Below are positions 9,596 to 21,339 of a DNA stretch of 64,000 nucleotides, piece after piece. The first letter of the stretch is position 1; the number at the start of each line of letters is the position of its first letter. Below the pieces are notes generated by a model that ran no database searches, was not told the DNA's origin, and saw nothing but the letters and a program-made list of their open reading frames with translations. The translations under genes and the position numbers were made by a program. The stretch comes from Cladocopium goreaui (Eukaryota > Sar > Dinophyceae > Suessiales > Symbiodiniaceae): the NCBI GenBank assembly GCA_947184155.2, contig CAMXCT020003168.1, forward strand, positions 519,286 to 583,285, written 5' to 3'.

Positions 9596-9862
9596 ACCAA
9601 TTTTGAAACAATTTAAACGCAATTCAAACAACAATTTAAACAATTTTCAGAAAATATACAAGCAATTTTCAAGGCAATTTAAACAATTTTCGAAACAATT
9701 GAAAAAATCAAGACAATTGAAACAATTTAACAACAATTTAAACAATTTTCAAAACAATTGAAACAATTTTCAAAACAATTTAAACAATTTTCAAAACAAG
9801 TTAAACAATTTTCAAAACAATTGAAACAATTTTAAAAACAATTTTAGAAAAATGAAACAATG
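9596..9862. repeat. Degenerate AACAATTTTCAAAACAATT minisatellite
   Basis: About 14 imperfect copies of AACAATTT(TC/AA)AAAACAATT, period about 18-20 bp. Entirely AT-rich; no coding potential. A related AACAATTTTC pattern is also seen near 1090-1120. Confidence 0.7.
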
Positions 9863-9981
9863 TTCGGGGGTTCCATTGGGGTTCCGGTAACACAGAGGTT
9901 CTAAGAACATTCAAAGTATAGGATTTGCTTGCATCGCCAATGGAGAGTATCATGGGGATAATGGAGAAAATCAGGATGGCA

Positions 9982-10116
9982 CATATGGGAATGGGTCAAT
10001 ACCTAGGATTCCCATATTTTTAGGGATGAATGATGAATAGATATAAATCATCATAAATCTCAGCAATTTTTAGGGACGAACAGAAGGGTCCCAGGGTTTT
10101 GCCGCATAGCCATATG
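9982..10116. repeat. Small inverted-repeat element, family E (copy 1)
   Basis: Begins ATATGGGAATGGGTCAATACC and ends GGGTTTTGCCGCATAGCCATATG. It is a diverged relative of the copy at 21027-21138, whose ends are inverted repeats (ATGGGTATGGATCAA and TTGACCCATCCCCAT). Confidence 0.5.
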
Positions 10117-10186
10117 AAGCCATCATTCAAGCGGAGACGGGTCCAGTTTAGATGACTCATCGGCCCGTCATCCAGTTTTTTTTTTT

Positions 10187-10265
10187 GTGGGATTCTGTAT
10201 ATATATATAATGTTAACTTAGACACCCAAATTTGGCTAAGCATTAATATATATATATATAATTAT
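10187..10265. repeat. TA-rich microsatellite pair
   Basis: Two TATATATATA runs (about 10198-10208 and 10246-10261) within gene-free DNA. Confidence 0.7.
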
Positions 10266-10508
10266 GCGTAGTGATAGTTGTATAGTCTTACTTATTTGAT
10301 TAGTATTGTTGAATATTCCCATGTTATTCCCATGATTTATGATTGACCCTATTTACGGTGAGTTTCTCCAGATATGTTAACGTTGGTTCTTTTAACCATT
10401 CAAACTAGAGTTCTATCATGTTATATCCTCCCAATTCCAAACGTTCACCAAGCAGCCATCACAAGTCAGCTATCCCATCAACTCCGCAGTTTTGGGGGCC
10501 CTTTTCAG

Positions 10509-10576
10509 GAGACGAGCATACGCTGATTCGCCTAGAGCTGAAAGAGGTGCTGCACGAGGAGTACGATGATGACTAA
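10509..10576 (+). CDS. Candidate terminal exon, acidic C-terminus
   Basis: After CCCTTTTCAG, a polypyrimidine tract plus acceptor, the frame reads DEHTLIRLELKEVLHEEYDDD and then TAA. The helical, acidic ending looks like a natural C-terminus. The same frame is open upstream (STPQFWGPFSG), so the exon could begin earlier, at CTCCGCAG. No family recognised. Confidence 0.35.
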
Positions 10577-13225
10577 GGAGTGAAGCAGGGGTCACGCAAC
10601 TGAAAAGTGGTGATGTCACTGTTTCACCAAGAAAAACGCTGATTTCATGGCTCTTTCTCCAACAAACATGGTGATTTTTGTTATGGCTTTTTTAATGACC
10701 TAAATGAGCTATACCCTAAAGAAAATCAAGGGAGAAGGAGGTTGAACTGGTTTAACTATCAACAAATGGATACAGCGACTCAATGGGATTTGATGGGAAT
10801 AGAATAGGATAACTATAACCATTAACAATACTGTTACTGGATCCATAGAACTAGGGTTGAACATGGGGAACATGGTGTTGTTGGATGGTCAAGTTATATC
10901 AAAGAAGCATGAAGAATGGATCTAGTAGGATATATATATATATATATTGGACATATAATAAGGAAAATATGGTGGATGAAGCAACACATGGTGATTTAAC
11001 TAACAACATACTAACAACAACAATGAGGAAACGAAGGAACATCGTGCTAAATGGGTAACCATTACACCAAGCAGCCGCAGGACCTGCCTGGTCCACTGCC
11101 AATCCGTTGCCCAAAAAGATTGGCCGTGCAACGGGTGGAATGGGGAAGGACAGCAAGGATGGGCTTAACATGGCTTAAAAGGACTGACCAAAAATATTGG
11201 TTGCTTTACAAATCCTTTCCCCTGGTGTATTGGATCCATTTTTGGGGGTCGATCTGGGTATGTTTTACTATGGCTGCAGGATTATTACGTAGAAAAAACA
11301 TACAGAACCCATTTTTGGGTTCACCCAGGGTGTATACCCCTTTGTCGAGCCATGTCCGAATATCTTTGAGTATGAGCCGAATACACCTGTGTTAGTTGCA
11401 GGTTGCAGGTACTTTCTGAGAAGATGTATGCTAGAGTCAGAGTGAATATTTCCTTCCCTGTTCTCATTTCGATGAACGATACCCAATCTCGAGCAGCACC
11501 AAATGTGACACCATATGACACCATCTGGGTGATTGCAATGGCCTTACAACGCTTCTTTGGTTTCACCGGATGCAGAGTCAAGAAACATGGTGGACATTAA
11601 TTATGGTGCTATAATTCTGATGCTAACCAACGTTGGAAACCATGATTTAGTTACATGTTTCAACAACCGTAATACGTGCGTTCTGCGTTTTTGGGTCATC
11701 ACCCCAGGCCGCAACGCATGGAAGTGAGCTGGCGGTCCAGGTGTACGGTTTGATAGAGGGGCCATGGATGGGCAGTGGGATAAAACCATGGTGAAATCCC
11801 CAAATCCCATGGTGAATGATTTGTGGTTAATGGGTTATCCATGGTCAATTGGTTATGAAATCCCATGGTTAACGATTTGGTTAATGGGTGTTTGAATGGT
11901 TAATGAAAATTGCTTAGGAAATGATGCAATACGAAATTTTGGTTATGATGCTTTGAATTGATGGGAATGATGGGTATGATTGGTTAATGGCTTATCCATC
12001 TCCATTTGAAATTCACATTTCATCAGCATTTTTCATATGTTCTGATGGTTCTGACATGGGGAGAGAGACGCATATTATGAGTGTGGTGATGAATTGGTGA
12101 TGCCAATTTTCTTTGAGGTCATTTGCGAGTTGGCTTTATCAGGACCGTGATAGATCAACCCAAGACCGGCACCAAGCCATCCAAGTTTTCTTGGGCTTTC
12201 CCAACCCAAAGTTGGAACCACAACCGATCCAGCGGAAGTTCCGGGTTGCCCATGGTTGCCCAAAAAACCATGAAGGACACTCCACTTTTGACCGGAGAAA
12301 TGATGATCCACCATGGGAACTGAAAAGATCCCTTGAGGCACTTGGAACTTTGCAAATGATAAAGCATCAGATCGGTTCTAGGGGTCTAGAGGTACCAAGC
12401 TCATTTCAGATTGAAAACAGGAGATATATACAGTAACTTACAGATATATATATATACTTATATTTAATCTCTCAAATCCAGGGTTTCTCATTTTGGGGTA
12501 TTGTTGGTGAAGCAATGGTAAACCATCAACAGAAGGGCGCTTTACCATTGTTTCACCAACATGATATTTGGATCTAGATGGGAGATTTCCATTGACGGAT
12601 CCAGGCTCTGGTGGCTGCAAGGTCCGATGTGGACATTCAGGTGCCACACAGAAAAAGCCATCCTGGCGGGATGGAAGGATTCAAAACCAGTTGAAATGGC
12701 TTCGTTTGAAAATATCGTAACCGTAACCCCCACATGGTTTATCATGGAAAAAATCCATGATTTTATCATTAACGTATCGCTTGTAAATAGCTGAGGATTC
12801 AGATTGAACTCCCCAAAGATGAAGATGATTGACCTCCTATCACACCATCTGAATGGGTGGATGAACATACAAAACTACCAGCTGAATTTTGCTGTGAACA
12901 GTAGAGCACTATGGTAAACTGATCCATGCCGAAATGGAGTGAGAGTTGGTGCCACCAGTTTCTCCTCCCCTCAAGTTGATGAATCCATGATAATTACTGT
13001 AACCGGTGAATTACACGTGAAACAATCCACCATTTACAGATGATATTCCCATAAAAACCAGCATTTTTGATAGGGGATTTTCCCATGAAAACTTCCATGT
13101 ACTTCGATGAGTCCCAGCTATAAAGCTCCATGACGTTCCGGGATTTTCCATCGCCAGTGCGGCCCTGGTCCTAGGAGATATTTGTATCCATCATGCTACA
13201 CCAGCGATAAAATGAAATTTATTTA
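10577..13225. other. Long gene-free stretch
   Basis: AT-rich sequence with scattered short palindromes. Between about 11770 and 12330 there are many CCATGG and GGTTAATGG repeats (ATCCCATGGTTAA-type) in both orientations, which generate spurious ORFs. A possible small coding island at about 11075-11140 (PQDLPGPLPIRCPKRLAVQR) is too short to call. TA runs lie at 10929-10948 and 12446-12455. Confidence 0.5.
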
Positions 13226-13333
13226 AGGGTGTTTCCTAAAATGGGCTACATAACCCAGTTATCATCCTTATTTTTTTTTGGGCTTTTCCATGGGCTTTTC
13301 CATGAAATAAATCAATCATTTTAGGGTAGCAGC
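13226..13333. repeat. Small inverted-repeat element, family D (diverged copy)
   Basis: Left end GGGTGTTTCCTAAAATGGG, right end CATTTTAGGGTAGCAG, matching the TTTCCTAAAATA/TATTTTAGGAAAC ends of the element at 35669-35783. It ends about 50 bp before the candidate exon at 13384. Confidence 0.45.
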
Positions 13334-13383
13334 CATTGATGGAGACCTTCAAATCCTGATGGCACTGGCCTTTTCCTTCCGAG

Positions 13384-13439
13384 GATGAAGAGGGCAACAC
13401 CGCGCTTCAAATCGCCACTCAGCTGCCAGCTTCGCAGAG
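13384..13439 (+). CDS. Candidate exon, ankyrin-repeat-like
   Basis: Preceded by the pyrimidine-rich acceptor CCTTTTCCTTCCGAG. Reads DEEGNTALQIATQLPASQR, resembling the start of an ankyrin repeat (D.xGNTALHIA). The donor would be GA (GAACTT). One repeat is too little for a firm family call. Confidence 0.3.
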
Positions 13440-13730
13440 GAACTTTTTTCGGTGGGGTGAAAACCGGGTTCCTGTTGTATTGTAGTGTCTGGATATGTAC
13501 AATGTATATGTATATATGGTGTATATATATACATATATGTATATATATTATATCATATATATATAATATATAAATATATCATATATACATATATAACTAA
13601 ATAACTATTATAGGCGAGTTTGAAGATGTGATGAATGAATCCAAGGATCCAATGTCATGCAACCCTCTAGTCTCTAGTCTTGTACACGTATTGATCTGTT
13701 GCTTCAATAGTTTTACAGGTTTTACAGCTT
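13440..13730. repeat. TATA-type microsatellite and gene-free DNA
   Basis: From about 13498 to 13600 the sequence is almost pure TATATG/TATATA runs; the rest holds no gene. Confidence 0.7.
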
Positions 13731-14042
13731 GAGCATCCCCAAACTCCAAGCTTTCAGGCCTTGCGGTGCTATCACGGCCACGTGGCGTACACGCGGCAGA
13801 GTTTACTTCGCAGCAGTGCTTGGAGGGATCATGGACACTTATGCAGTCTTTTCGGGAACAGAAACCAGAAGATGATGGATTGTCCTAGTACTGGGGTAGC
13901 CATCAGCCACTGGCATAGCCCACACCCCACTGTGGAATTTGCAGCACGCCAGGTCGATTCTCTTGCAGAGCCGGGCGAGCAAAAAGACACTGACCAGTGG
14001 ACAGCAAAGTGGGAAGATAATCCGTTGAACTTGATTCTCTAA
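13731..14042 (+). other. Possible coding islands, frame unresolved
   Basis: 13741-13850 is open in two frames, one hydrophobic (VYFAAVLGGIMDTYAVFSG) and one charged (HVAYTRQSLLRSSAWR). 13925-14035 reads VEFAARQVDSLAEPGEQKD after GTGGAATTTGCAG. The GC-richer composition and CAG boundaries suggest exons, but I cannot choose the frame. Confidence 0.25.
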
Positions 14043-15480
14043 ACTGGTAAAATATACCCAAACTCCTGCAATTGCAAGAAGCAAAGATTCAAAAGATGCA
14101 AAAACCCACCAAAAAGCCATGCGTCGGCCATGCCCAGTGAATACTTACGAAGTCTGCCATGCGTCAGCTGGGGATGGGTACTCGAACCCAAACGAGATGA
14201 GATGATTTTGCAACAAATGAAGTATAAATGACCAGTTGACATTGGAGCTGTCCCCTGGCAACCTTTGGCACCAACCGAGTCACCGATGTTTTCGTTAGAA
14301 GTTCATCTGATTTAGTGTATATATTACTGTATATAATTTATAGATGTGTATATCATATCCATTATAATGTCCAGCAATTTTCTGAATGAGCGCTCAAGAC
14401 CCACAATGGTTGATGCTTTCAAATAGTCTTCCTCTTCCACCCCAATCTGGTTCCCAGGCCCCAACTAGCTGTAACTAGCAACGTAGTTGGGGATGGCTTG
14501 AACATTACCCAAAGCAGTTGGTTGGTTTATGCCGTTCAGAATGACCACAATTTAGGATGCCTAATCGCCCATGTGTCTTCCCACTGCGGGCCTTACAAAG
14601 ACGAAACACCATGACTGTCGCTGCTTTTTCGCACGGCTCAAGAGTGGCAACGGGAAAAAGGTGCAGGCGAGAGCCAGGCTGCGACCTTAGGTTTGTCCAA
14701 AGATATGGCTGTTGATATTGGGAGTTTTATTAATGGATATTAAAGATATTGGTGATATGGCTGGTGATATTGGGGTATAACAATAGTCCATCGTGGACTT
14801 ATAGTAACTGGTGTATGGCATTGGGTTTACCACATGAATTCTATTGCCCATATGCTCAATATATGGAATATTTACCTACATTTACCCAACAAATGGCCCA
14901 AATGTAGGTAAATATACCAGCACCATGGAGCATCTGGGTTGGATAAAGAAAATTTACGGAAAATATTAGGAGAACAGCAGCCATGATATTGTGGTGATAC
15001 AATGGGCTGGAGCCAGTGGATACTGAGATGGCCATGATCGCCCACGATGGAAGCTGGGGTAACCGGGTACTCGGTTAGTTTGGAGAAAGCCATTTTATGT
15101 TCTCTGGTAGACCGCAATCGAAACTTCTCCATGGTCCATTGTTATCACTTTGTACGGGTAAACTAAGTACAGGGTATGCGTTCATGTTGGATGGAGTGTG
15201 CTTCATACAAGATGATTATTAGATTTCTCATCGGTATCAGATGGTTTTAAGGTTTAAACATTTTTTGGATTGAAATTAATTCAATTACCGTGGCTGCGCT
15301 GCATGTATATGCTGGATGTTCCATTGCCATTCTTCACCGCAGGGTACCCAAAAAAATGGTCCAAGCGAGCCCAGTCACCAGTAACTATGGGGTGATTCAT
15401 GGGAATTAATGGGAATTAATGGGAATTAATGGTAATTTAGTGTTATTCATTAATGCCCATAGATCACCATTACTTCCCAT
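14043..15480. other. Gene-free stretch
   Basis: AT-rich intronic or intergenic sequence. GGGAATTAAT is repeated three times at 15401-15431, and TTTACCTACATTTAC with its inverse lies near 14870-14915. No supported gene. Confidence 0.5.
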
Positions 15481-15481
15481 G

Positions 15482-15645
15482 ATGTCTGAAAAAGCTCAGT
15501 CCCTAAGTCCGACTGGTGCCCCATCTTCGACTGGTGGATCCTGGAAAAAAATCCTGCCGAAACCAGGCGCCATGACCGAAGAAGTATGCAACTCAGAGCC
15601 AATGGCGCAGAAATTTGAGCCAGTAAACAGCAACAACTCAAGCTT
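15482..15645 (+). CDS. Candidate exon, Ser/Thr/Pro-rich
   Basis: ATG at 15482 opens SEKAQSLSPTGAPSSTGG, then KKILPKPGAMTEEVCNSEP and onward for about 55 codons before low-complexity AAAAACCATC repeats begin. Composition is more coding-like than the flanks. The start, the ends and the family are all uncertain. Confidence 0.25.
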
Positions 15646-15700
15646 CCAGATGTTTTCAGATGTTTTCAGCACACTTTTTTTTGGGGTACAAAAAACGTAC

Positions 15701-15768
15701 AAAACCCATCAAAAACCATCAAAAACCATCAAAAACCATCAAAAACCATCAAAAACCATCAAAAACCA
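15701..15768. repeat. 10-bp tandem repeat AAAAACCATC
   Basis: Seven near-perfect copies of AAAAACCATC; no coding meaning expected. Confidence 0.9.
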
Positions 15769-15915
15769 CGCTTCTCAGGGAGACTCCAATGGGTTTTTTC
15801 TCAAGGTGATCTGCTTTCAAACATCCCGTCCAAGGTGCCGGAGCCGGCCAGTCCTGGCAGCCCCACGGAGGTCGGTTATCTGCCACACATGGGTAATTTA
15901 GAGGCCTACTAATTA

Positions 15916-16015
15916 CCCTCTGGTAATTTAACATAGCTATTGAAAATGGCATGTTTTAATGGGAAAATCAACTATAAATGGTCATTTTCAATAGCTATGT
16001 TAAATTACCAGAGGG
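15916..16015. mobile_element. Palindromic MITE, family A (copy 1)
   Basis: 100 bp, ends CCCTCTGGTAATTTAACATA and its inverse, flanked on both sides by TA. Most of the element is one imperfect palindrome (TTGAAAATGGC.../...CATTTTCAATAGC). Non-autonomous: no ORF. The TA flanks fit a Tc1/mariner (Stowaway-like) target duplication. Confidence 0.8.
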
Positions 16016-16496
16016 TAAGATTTTACCAGTGAACATGAGAACTTTAAACCAGCCTAAATGTGGATTGATAATGATAACTAATGATAACTATAGGGATATT
16101 ATCTATATATATAATACATAGAGCAAGTGAAAGATGGATATGGCTGGGTTTGTCAAAAAGACATGGGGAATTTCACCAACAATATAACAATACTGATATC
16201 ACATGAGATACAACTAATGGATCCAAACGAGTGTGACCAACAATGTGGAGGAGTCGTCAGGGTGTACTGGGAGGCCATATGATTGGTTGATATTGGTTGA
16301 TAGTTGCAGTGGGGTTGTAGTAGCTGGTTTTTGCAGATAATTGTGACATACATAATAATACATATATATATGATATTATATAGTTATATAATATATTATT
16401 TATATTATTACACATATCTATAGTACATATCTATAGTAATCTATAGTACATACATATCTAACATATCTCTATCTACAATGCCTACACATTACATAC
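16016..16496. other. Gene-free AT-rich DNA
   Basis: TA-rich runs at about 16105-16115 and 16360-16400; a CATATCTATAGTA pattern precedes the tetranucleotide array. No gene. Confidence 0.6.
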
Positions 16497-16563
16497 CTAC
16501 AATAGATAGATAGATAGATAGACAGATATATAGATAGATAAATAGATGGATAGATAGATAGAC

Positions 16564-16594
<31 letters not shown>

Positions 16595-16671
16595 TAGATC
16601 GATGAATGGATGGATGGATGGATGGATGGATGGATAGATGGATGGATGGATGGACGGATGGACGGATGGAC

Positions 16672-16702
<31 letters not shown>

Positions 16703-17045
16703 CGGATGGACGGATGGACGGATGGATGGATGGACGGATGGACGGATGGATCGATGGATGGATGGACGGATGGACGGATGGACGGATGGACGGATGGACG
16801 GATGGACGGATGGACGGATGGACGGATGGACGGATGGATGGATGGACGGATGGATGGATAGATGGATAAATGGGTAGATAGGTAGATAAGTAGAGGAAGA
16901 GTTAGGTGGATAAGTAGATAGATAGCTAGGTAGCTAGCTAGATAGTTTAGTAGCTAGATTGCTAGATAGGTAGCTAGATAGCTAGCTAGATGGCTAGATA
17001 GCTGGATAGCTAGCTAGACAGCTAGATTGATATATAAATATAATT
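16497..17045. repeat. GATA/GATG/GACG/GCTA tetranucleotide array
   Basis: About 550 bp of 4-bp repeats: GATA first, then GACA, GATG alternating with GACG (16603-16862), then GATA and TAGC blocks. All three forward frames are open through the GATG part, which explains spurious MDGWMDG-type ORFs. Confidence 0.95.
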
Positions 17046-17728
17046 AAATATATACGATCCGTTTTTTGGAAAAGCAACTAGCAACTCTAATTGTCACAGT
17101 AGCGCAAAAAACACACCCGCAGGCTGCGCAAGTGGATGAAGAGTCAGCCAGCCGAACGCGCCTTGGCGTTGCAAACTAATAGTTTTCTGGGAGTTCACCA
17201 GTTGAAGATTGGGATTCTGGTGAAACACCGTGAAACATGGGATACATGATGGGTTTGATTACCAGCAAACAAATGCGGAGAAAAAAATACCATGAGAGTA
17301 CCAACAAATGAGGATACGGCATGATACAAGCAATATTCTATACTTTGCCCTATCCCCAGTGACTCATATTTGACTATTTTGTAGGGGATGAAACCATAAA
17401 AAAAATAAGAAGCATTGGTGGTTGGTTGTTGCAAACATATTCAATCACCACGATCCCTAGTTGTTGGGATGTTGAACCCTGATGGACCGTTGCAGTTGTG
17501 ATGCGTTGAAATCACCAATCCTCATCCGAAATCCTTTGCTCACCTGGAATTGAACATTGTCATTTCAAAAAATAAACAAACTCATAAAACAGGACGTCTC
17601 ATAATCCAGAAATCAATCTTATCTTACGGGAGTGTCAATCATGCCATGCTTTGATTGCAGCATCACCTTGCTTCAAGTGACGACTGCTACACCTTCACAA
17701 AGGCGGGCGCAGCCACGTCGGCGCGGCC
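17046..17728. other. Gene-free stretch with possible short exons
   Basis: Mostly AT-rich. A GC-richer island at 17100-17165 (VAQKTHPQAAQVDEESAS) and another just before 17729 may be exonic, but their boundaries are not clear. Confidence 0.4.
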
Positions 17729-17817
17729 ATGGCCAGGAACATCAGGTTTGAGCTGCTGAGTAGCAAGGTTTGCACATTGGAAGTGCAACCAGATATGACC
17801 ATCGAAGAGTTGAAAGA
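17729..17817 (+). CDS. Candidate first exon, ubiquitin-like N-terminus
   Basis: ATG in a good context (GCCATGG) opens MARNIRFELLSSKVCTLEV, then QPDMTIEELKE. The pattern of two short beta strands followed by a helix beginning TIEELK is typical of the first half of a ubiquitin-like beta-grasp fold, common at dinoflagellate protein N-termini. Coding character ends near 17817, where GAGGAC would supply a GA donor; a family D inverted-repeat element starts ten bases later. Confidence 0.5.
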
Positions 17818-17827
17818 GGACTGGTTT

Positions 17828-17933
17828 CATGTGTTTGGTTTCCTAAAGTGGGTCAAAAACAATAGATTTCAATACTAAAATGATCTAATTTTAGATGATT
17901 TGGGGTATCCCCATTTAGGAACCCCCCATGTGG
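17828..17933. repeat. Small inverted-repeat element, family D (copy 2)
   Basis: Left end GTTTGGTTTCCTAAAGTGGG, right end CCCCATTTAGGAACCCCCCA. It immediately follows the ubiquitin-like exon, so it forms the 5' part of the intron. Confidence 0.55.
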
Positions 17934-18219
17934 TTCCAACTATGTTGCGATGTCTCATTCATCCTTTTTGATTGTTTCCAGGTTTGCTGTTTTTTTTCCA
18001 CCAATTGTGCTCAAAAAAAATGGTGGATATTGTAAGCACCCCCCAATCCCGACACTTGAATTCTAATCCATGTGGTCTCTTTCTCAGCCTTTGAAATTGT
18101 AAACGTGGTTTCATGATCTCCAAAGACCACAGAAGTATTGGGGTACCCTTAAAGAGGATAGTCAATACATAATTTTATGCCCGCCATTTTACTGGACATG
18201 TTCAACATAGTCTTGTGCT

Positions 18220-18789
18220 ATGCCTATGTATATTCCTGCTTGGGGCTCACCAGAGGAGCTGAAGTCTTTCCACCCATCCAACGACGAGGTCATTGAGTGT
18301 GTCAGGGCAGAATCTGGCCGTGCAATGGAGGAGTTGCTGGACGCATCCCGGACACTGAAACCCTCCGGCCGAAGGCCTTCTGGGAATGCAGGTCTTTGTT
18401 GCGGCTTACTCTGCCTTTCAAGACTGCAGCTCCTTGACAAGATTGACCCTTTCACAGTCTCTGACAACCATTGGGACTAGTGCTTTTGCTGGCTGCAGCT
18501 CTTTGACGAGTTTGGCTATCCCGGAGTCTATAACTGCCATCGGGGAGGGTGCCTTTAGCAACTGCAGCTCCTTGACAAGTTTGATCATCCCGGAGTCTGT
18601 AACTGCCATCGAGGCTTCCACCTTTCTCAACGCTCTTTGACAAGTCTGACGATGTCACAGAGCGTGGCAGCCAGCAGCTCTTTGAGAATTTTCGCAATCC
18701 CTGACTCTGTGAGATCGGCCATCCAAGAGGTATCGTCGATGAATCAAAAGGCCGAAGCTTCGCCTGCTGCAACAAGTAGCCTCTGGTAA
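18220..18789 (+). pseudogene. BspA-type leucine-rich repeat segment with frameshifts
   Basis: 18220-18385 is open and reads EELKSFHPSNDEVIECVRAE and onward. From 18386 a second frame gives three BspA-type (LRR_5) repeats: DCSSLTRLTLSQSLTTIG, then GCSSLTSLAIPESITAIG, then NCSSLTSLIIPESVTAIE. At about 18634 the expected TGCAG of a further CSSL unit is missing (AACGCTCTTTG), shifting the frame; the repeat pattern resumes in another frame (SLTSLTMSQSV, SSLRIFAIPDSV) to a TAA at 18787. Such repeats usually mediate protein-protein binding. The lost bases make this stretch look degenerate, unless unusual splicing repairs it. It may belong with the ubiquitin-like exon upstream. Confidence 0.65.
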
Positions 18790-18895
18790 ACTAACATAAC
18801 TATACAATACTATACATAGCTATGGAAATCACCATTTTTAATGCATCAACTATTTCTATGGCCATTTTCAATAGCAACATGTTAGTTTATATATG
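18779..18895. mobile_element. MITE, family A (diverged copy 2)
   Basis: Left end CCTCTGGTAAACTAACATA; the right arm (CATTTTCAATAGCAACATG, then TTAGTTTATATA) has lost the terminal CCAGAGGG. It directly follows, and contributes the stop codon to, the leucine-rich repeat segment. Confidence 0.6.
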
Positions 18896-19028
18896 TTTAT
18901 ATCAGATTTCGCCAACCTTCCAAAGGTGACCCCACACAGTCACAACATGTCACGACTGGGTCAGCTTGCGATCGAATCATGCCATCACGAATTGTGCTTG
19001 GTCTCAATCGTCCCCTTTCAGTGGGTGC

Positions 19029-19167
19029 ATGGGTTTGTCAAAACATTGGGTCCCCCAAATGGTTGTTAGGGACAGTGGTGATTAAGCATCACCATTTCGC
19101 CCCAAAATGTTTGTTTTAATAGCGAACATGCTTACAATTGGGCATACCTCATTTTCAGACAAACCCA
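19029..19167. repeat. Small inverted-repeat element, family C (diverged copy)
   Basis: Ends TGGGTTTGTCAAAACATTGGG and CTCATTTTCAGACAAACCCA, matching the family C ends at 24300 and 44766. Confidence 0.5.
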
Positions 19168-19376
19168 GATATCATGTATCACATATCATCATATGTCTGT
19201 TGGTCCCGCCAAATTTGTACCACCGTGTTCCATCTTCCGCTGAAGCCTGTAGCAAAAACTCGCGCGGAAACAACAAACATGTAGGTTCTTTACCGGCATC
19301 GATGCGGAAGCGGGAAAGAAGAAGGGCTCCAAGGACAAGAACAGGCGCTTTGCTATGGAACATGTGATTTTTAACT

Positions 19377-19510
19377 ACATGGTAATGGGTCAAAACTTAT
19401 GACCTTTCCATAGTGTTTGGAATAAGCATCCATAGATCCCAGCTATTAAATCTATTGAGCAGCTATTATAGGGTACCTAGGGTACCAGGGTTTTGACTGA
19501 TAGCCACATG
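19377..19510. repeat. Small inverted-repeat element, family E (diverged copy)
   Basis: CATGGTAATGGGTCAAAAC at the left and CAGGGTTTTGACTGATAGCC at the right, related to the copy at 21027-21138. Confidence 0.4.
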
Positions 19511-21026
19511 TGCCACATGTTTGTTTGTCAAAGTAAAAAAACAAAATTGATTCGACACACCCCATTTTCTTATGTTAATCAACAATTCTTGGACTTCAAT
19601 CATGATAATCATGATGGATTGATGTGACAGGGTTTGCATTGTCGTTTTTTTAAAATTCATTTGGATATTCTTTGTTTTTGATGTTGGTTTTAATTCATTT
19701 GGATATTCTTTGTTTTTGATGTTGGTTTGTCTATTGATAACATAAACTGATTATGTTTTTTGCTATGGTGTTTAAGGCCTGCCATGATCCATTGGTTCTG
19801 TGCAGATTCTATGCAGTTGGGAACATGATACTCGTACCACAATGATTTATTTTGGGATTATTTGGATATGGAATTTGGAAAGCCAATAGATCGGAGATCT
19901 ATCCTCCTGATATACAAGTGACCTGGAGTAAAACACTTTTCAAATGGTACTATGGAACGTTGGCGTTTCCCCTCTTTTGGAAGGCTGCATCTGTCCAAAC
20001 GTCCGGAGAATTGGAGGGGGAAATTCACTGCCCTGACAATGATGGAGGGGATTTTCCAGGACAGTTTCTATACCCAAACTGTTATGGAAAATCCCCTGGG
20101 GAAAAACCATGGCATTCACCATGTTTCTTCCGGGTCGCAGGTTCCGGAACTTGGAATCCACAGATTCAGGGAACAAAATCATCCAGCACTTCCAGGCCGT
20201 TGCAAGCTGGAAGAACAGGGTATAACCTTGGATGAAAACTGGTGATGTGTAATTTGTGTGTTATATTCTAGAAATTGGGGGATTCATACAAGTAGGGGAT
20301 TGTTAAGAACACCTGGTAGATTTTCAGCGAAACTTCATCAACATCTACGTGAATTTTAAATGAAGACCCAACGAACAAATGCGGGTAATTCAGCCAAAAA
20401 TTGGGATGCACCGCCAACGAAAAGAATGGGATTTGACTCGGGTTGACGACAAATGGTCAATCCTGTGCCACAGATGGCTACAGTAAGTGATGCAACACAT
20501 GAACATGGCTATGGAAGGTACAACTAAACAACTGCGATTCATTGATGTCATACAGATTTCAAAACAAGCTTCAAAAATTGCATTCAGAAAATTGGAAGGA
20601 TAAAAAACATAAAGTATAGATAAAGACAATGTGACACTGTCCCACTCAACGGCTTGGCATGGCCAACATGGCAATGGGAAATCCCCCAAAATGATCCAAA
20701 ATGTAGGTTTTGATAGAAAAAATATCTATGAATGGGTGATTTTCCATTGCCATGTCTGATTGCCGAAGGATATATAATATTATATATGTAATATTATATA
20801 TATAATATACTTATATATGTATATACATGCATATTCAATCACGTGTATGGGTCAATATCAAATAAGCCACAAATTAGATTGCTATCCACATACCAGTGGA
20901 CTGTGGAATCTGTAGATGGGATGCGAACTACTAGACTACAGTGTTGTTGTTTTTAAACAACTTGTTTGATTTGTCTGAGAATAGGTACCTCCAAATCCCT
21001 ATGGTTAATCATCCTGTTCCCTCCTT
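19511..21026. other. Gene-free stretch
   Basis: AT-rich. A direct duplication of TTTTAATTCATTTGGATATT at about 19650-19705 and TA runs at 20770-20820. ORFs at 19850-20245 are two overlapping frames without recognisable protein character. Confidence 0.5.
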
Positions 21027-21138
21027 ATATGGGTATGGATCAATACCTATGAATACCATTTTTAGGGGGATGAACATCCATTTACCAGCTATTTTGATGT
21101 TCACCAGGGGTACAGGGTTTTGACCCATCCCCATATGG
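21027..21138. repeat. Small inverted-repeat element, family E (best copy)
   Basis: Left end TATATGGGTATGGATCAATA, right end TTTTGACCCATCCCCATATG. About 112 bp; non-coding. It is followed by ATAGATCCC repeated three times and then by a candidate exon. Confidence 0.6.
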
Positions 21139-21209
21139 CTATTTCGGGGGGGTATACCTGACAAAGCCATAGATCCCATAGATCCCATAGATCCAGTTGA
21201 CGACTTCAG

Positions 21210-21291
21210 GACCTCACCAAGTTGGCGAATTCACTGGACCTCCGAATGGAAGCATTGTTGCGAGAACACGAGCAGGAGCCGCTGGCTGCCG
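21210..21291 (+). CDS. Candidate coiled-coil exon
   Basis: After GACGACTTCAG the frame reads DLTKLANSLDLRMEALLREH and continues EQEPLAA to a GT donor (GCCG|GTGTC). Helical and charged, and richer in GC than its flanks. Confidence 0.45.
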
Positions 21292-21339
21292 GTGTCATGT
21301 TGTGGAGGTTATATAAGGCTACTGTAGATGTTTTTTGGC

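Noticed and set aside
12113-12436. 107-residue ORF
   Set aside because: Built from CCATGG/GGTTAATGG repeats; open in two frames, with no protein character.
16606-16877. Three overlapping ORFs of MDGWMDG-type repeats
   Set aside because: All frames of a GATG/GACG tetranucleotide array; no coding evidence.
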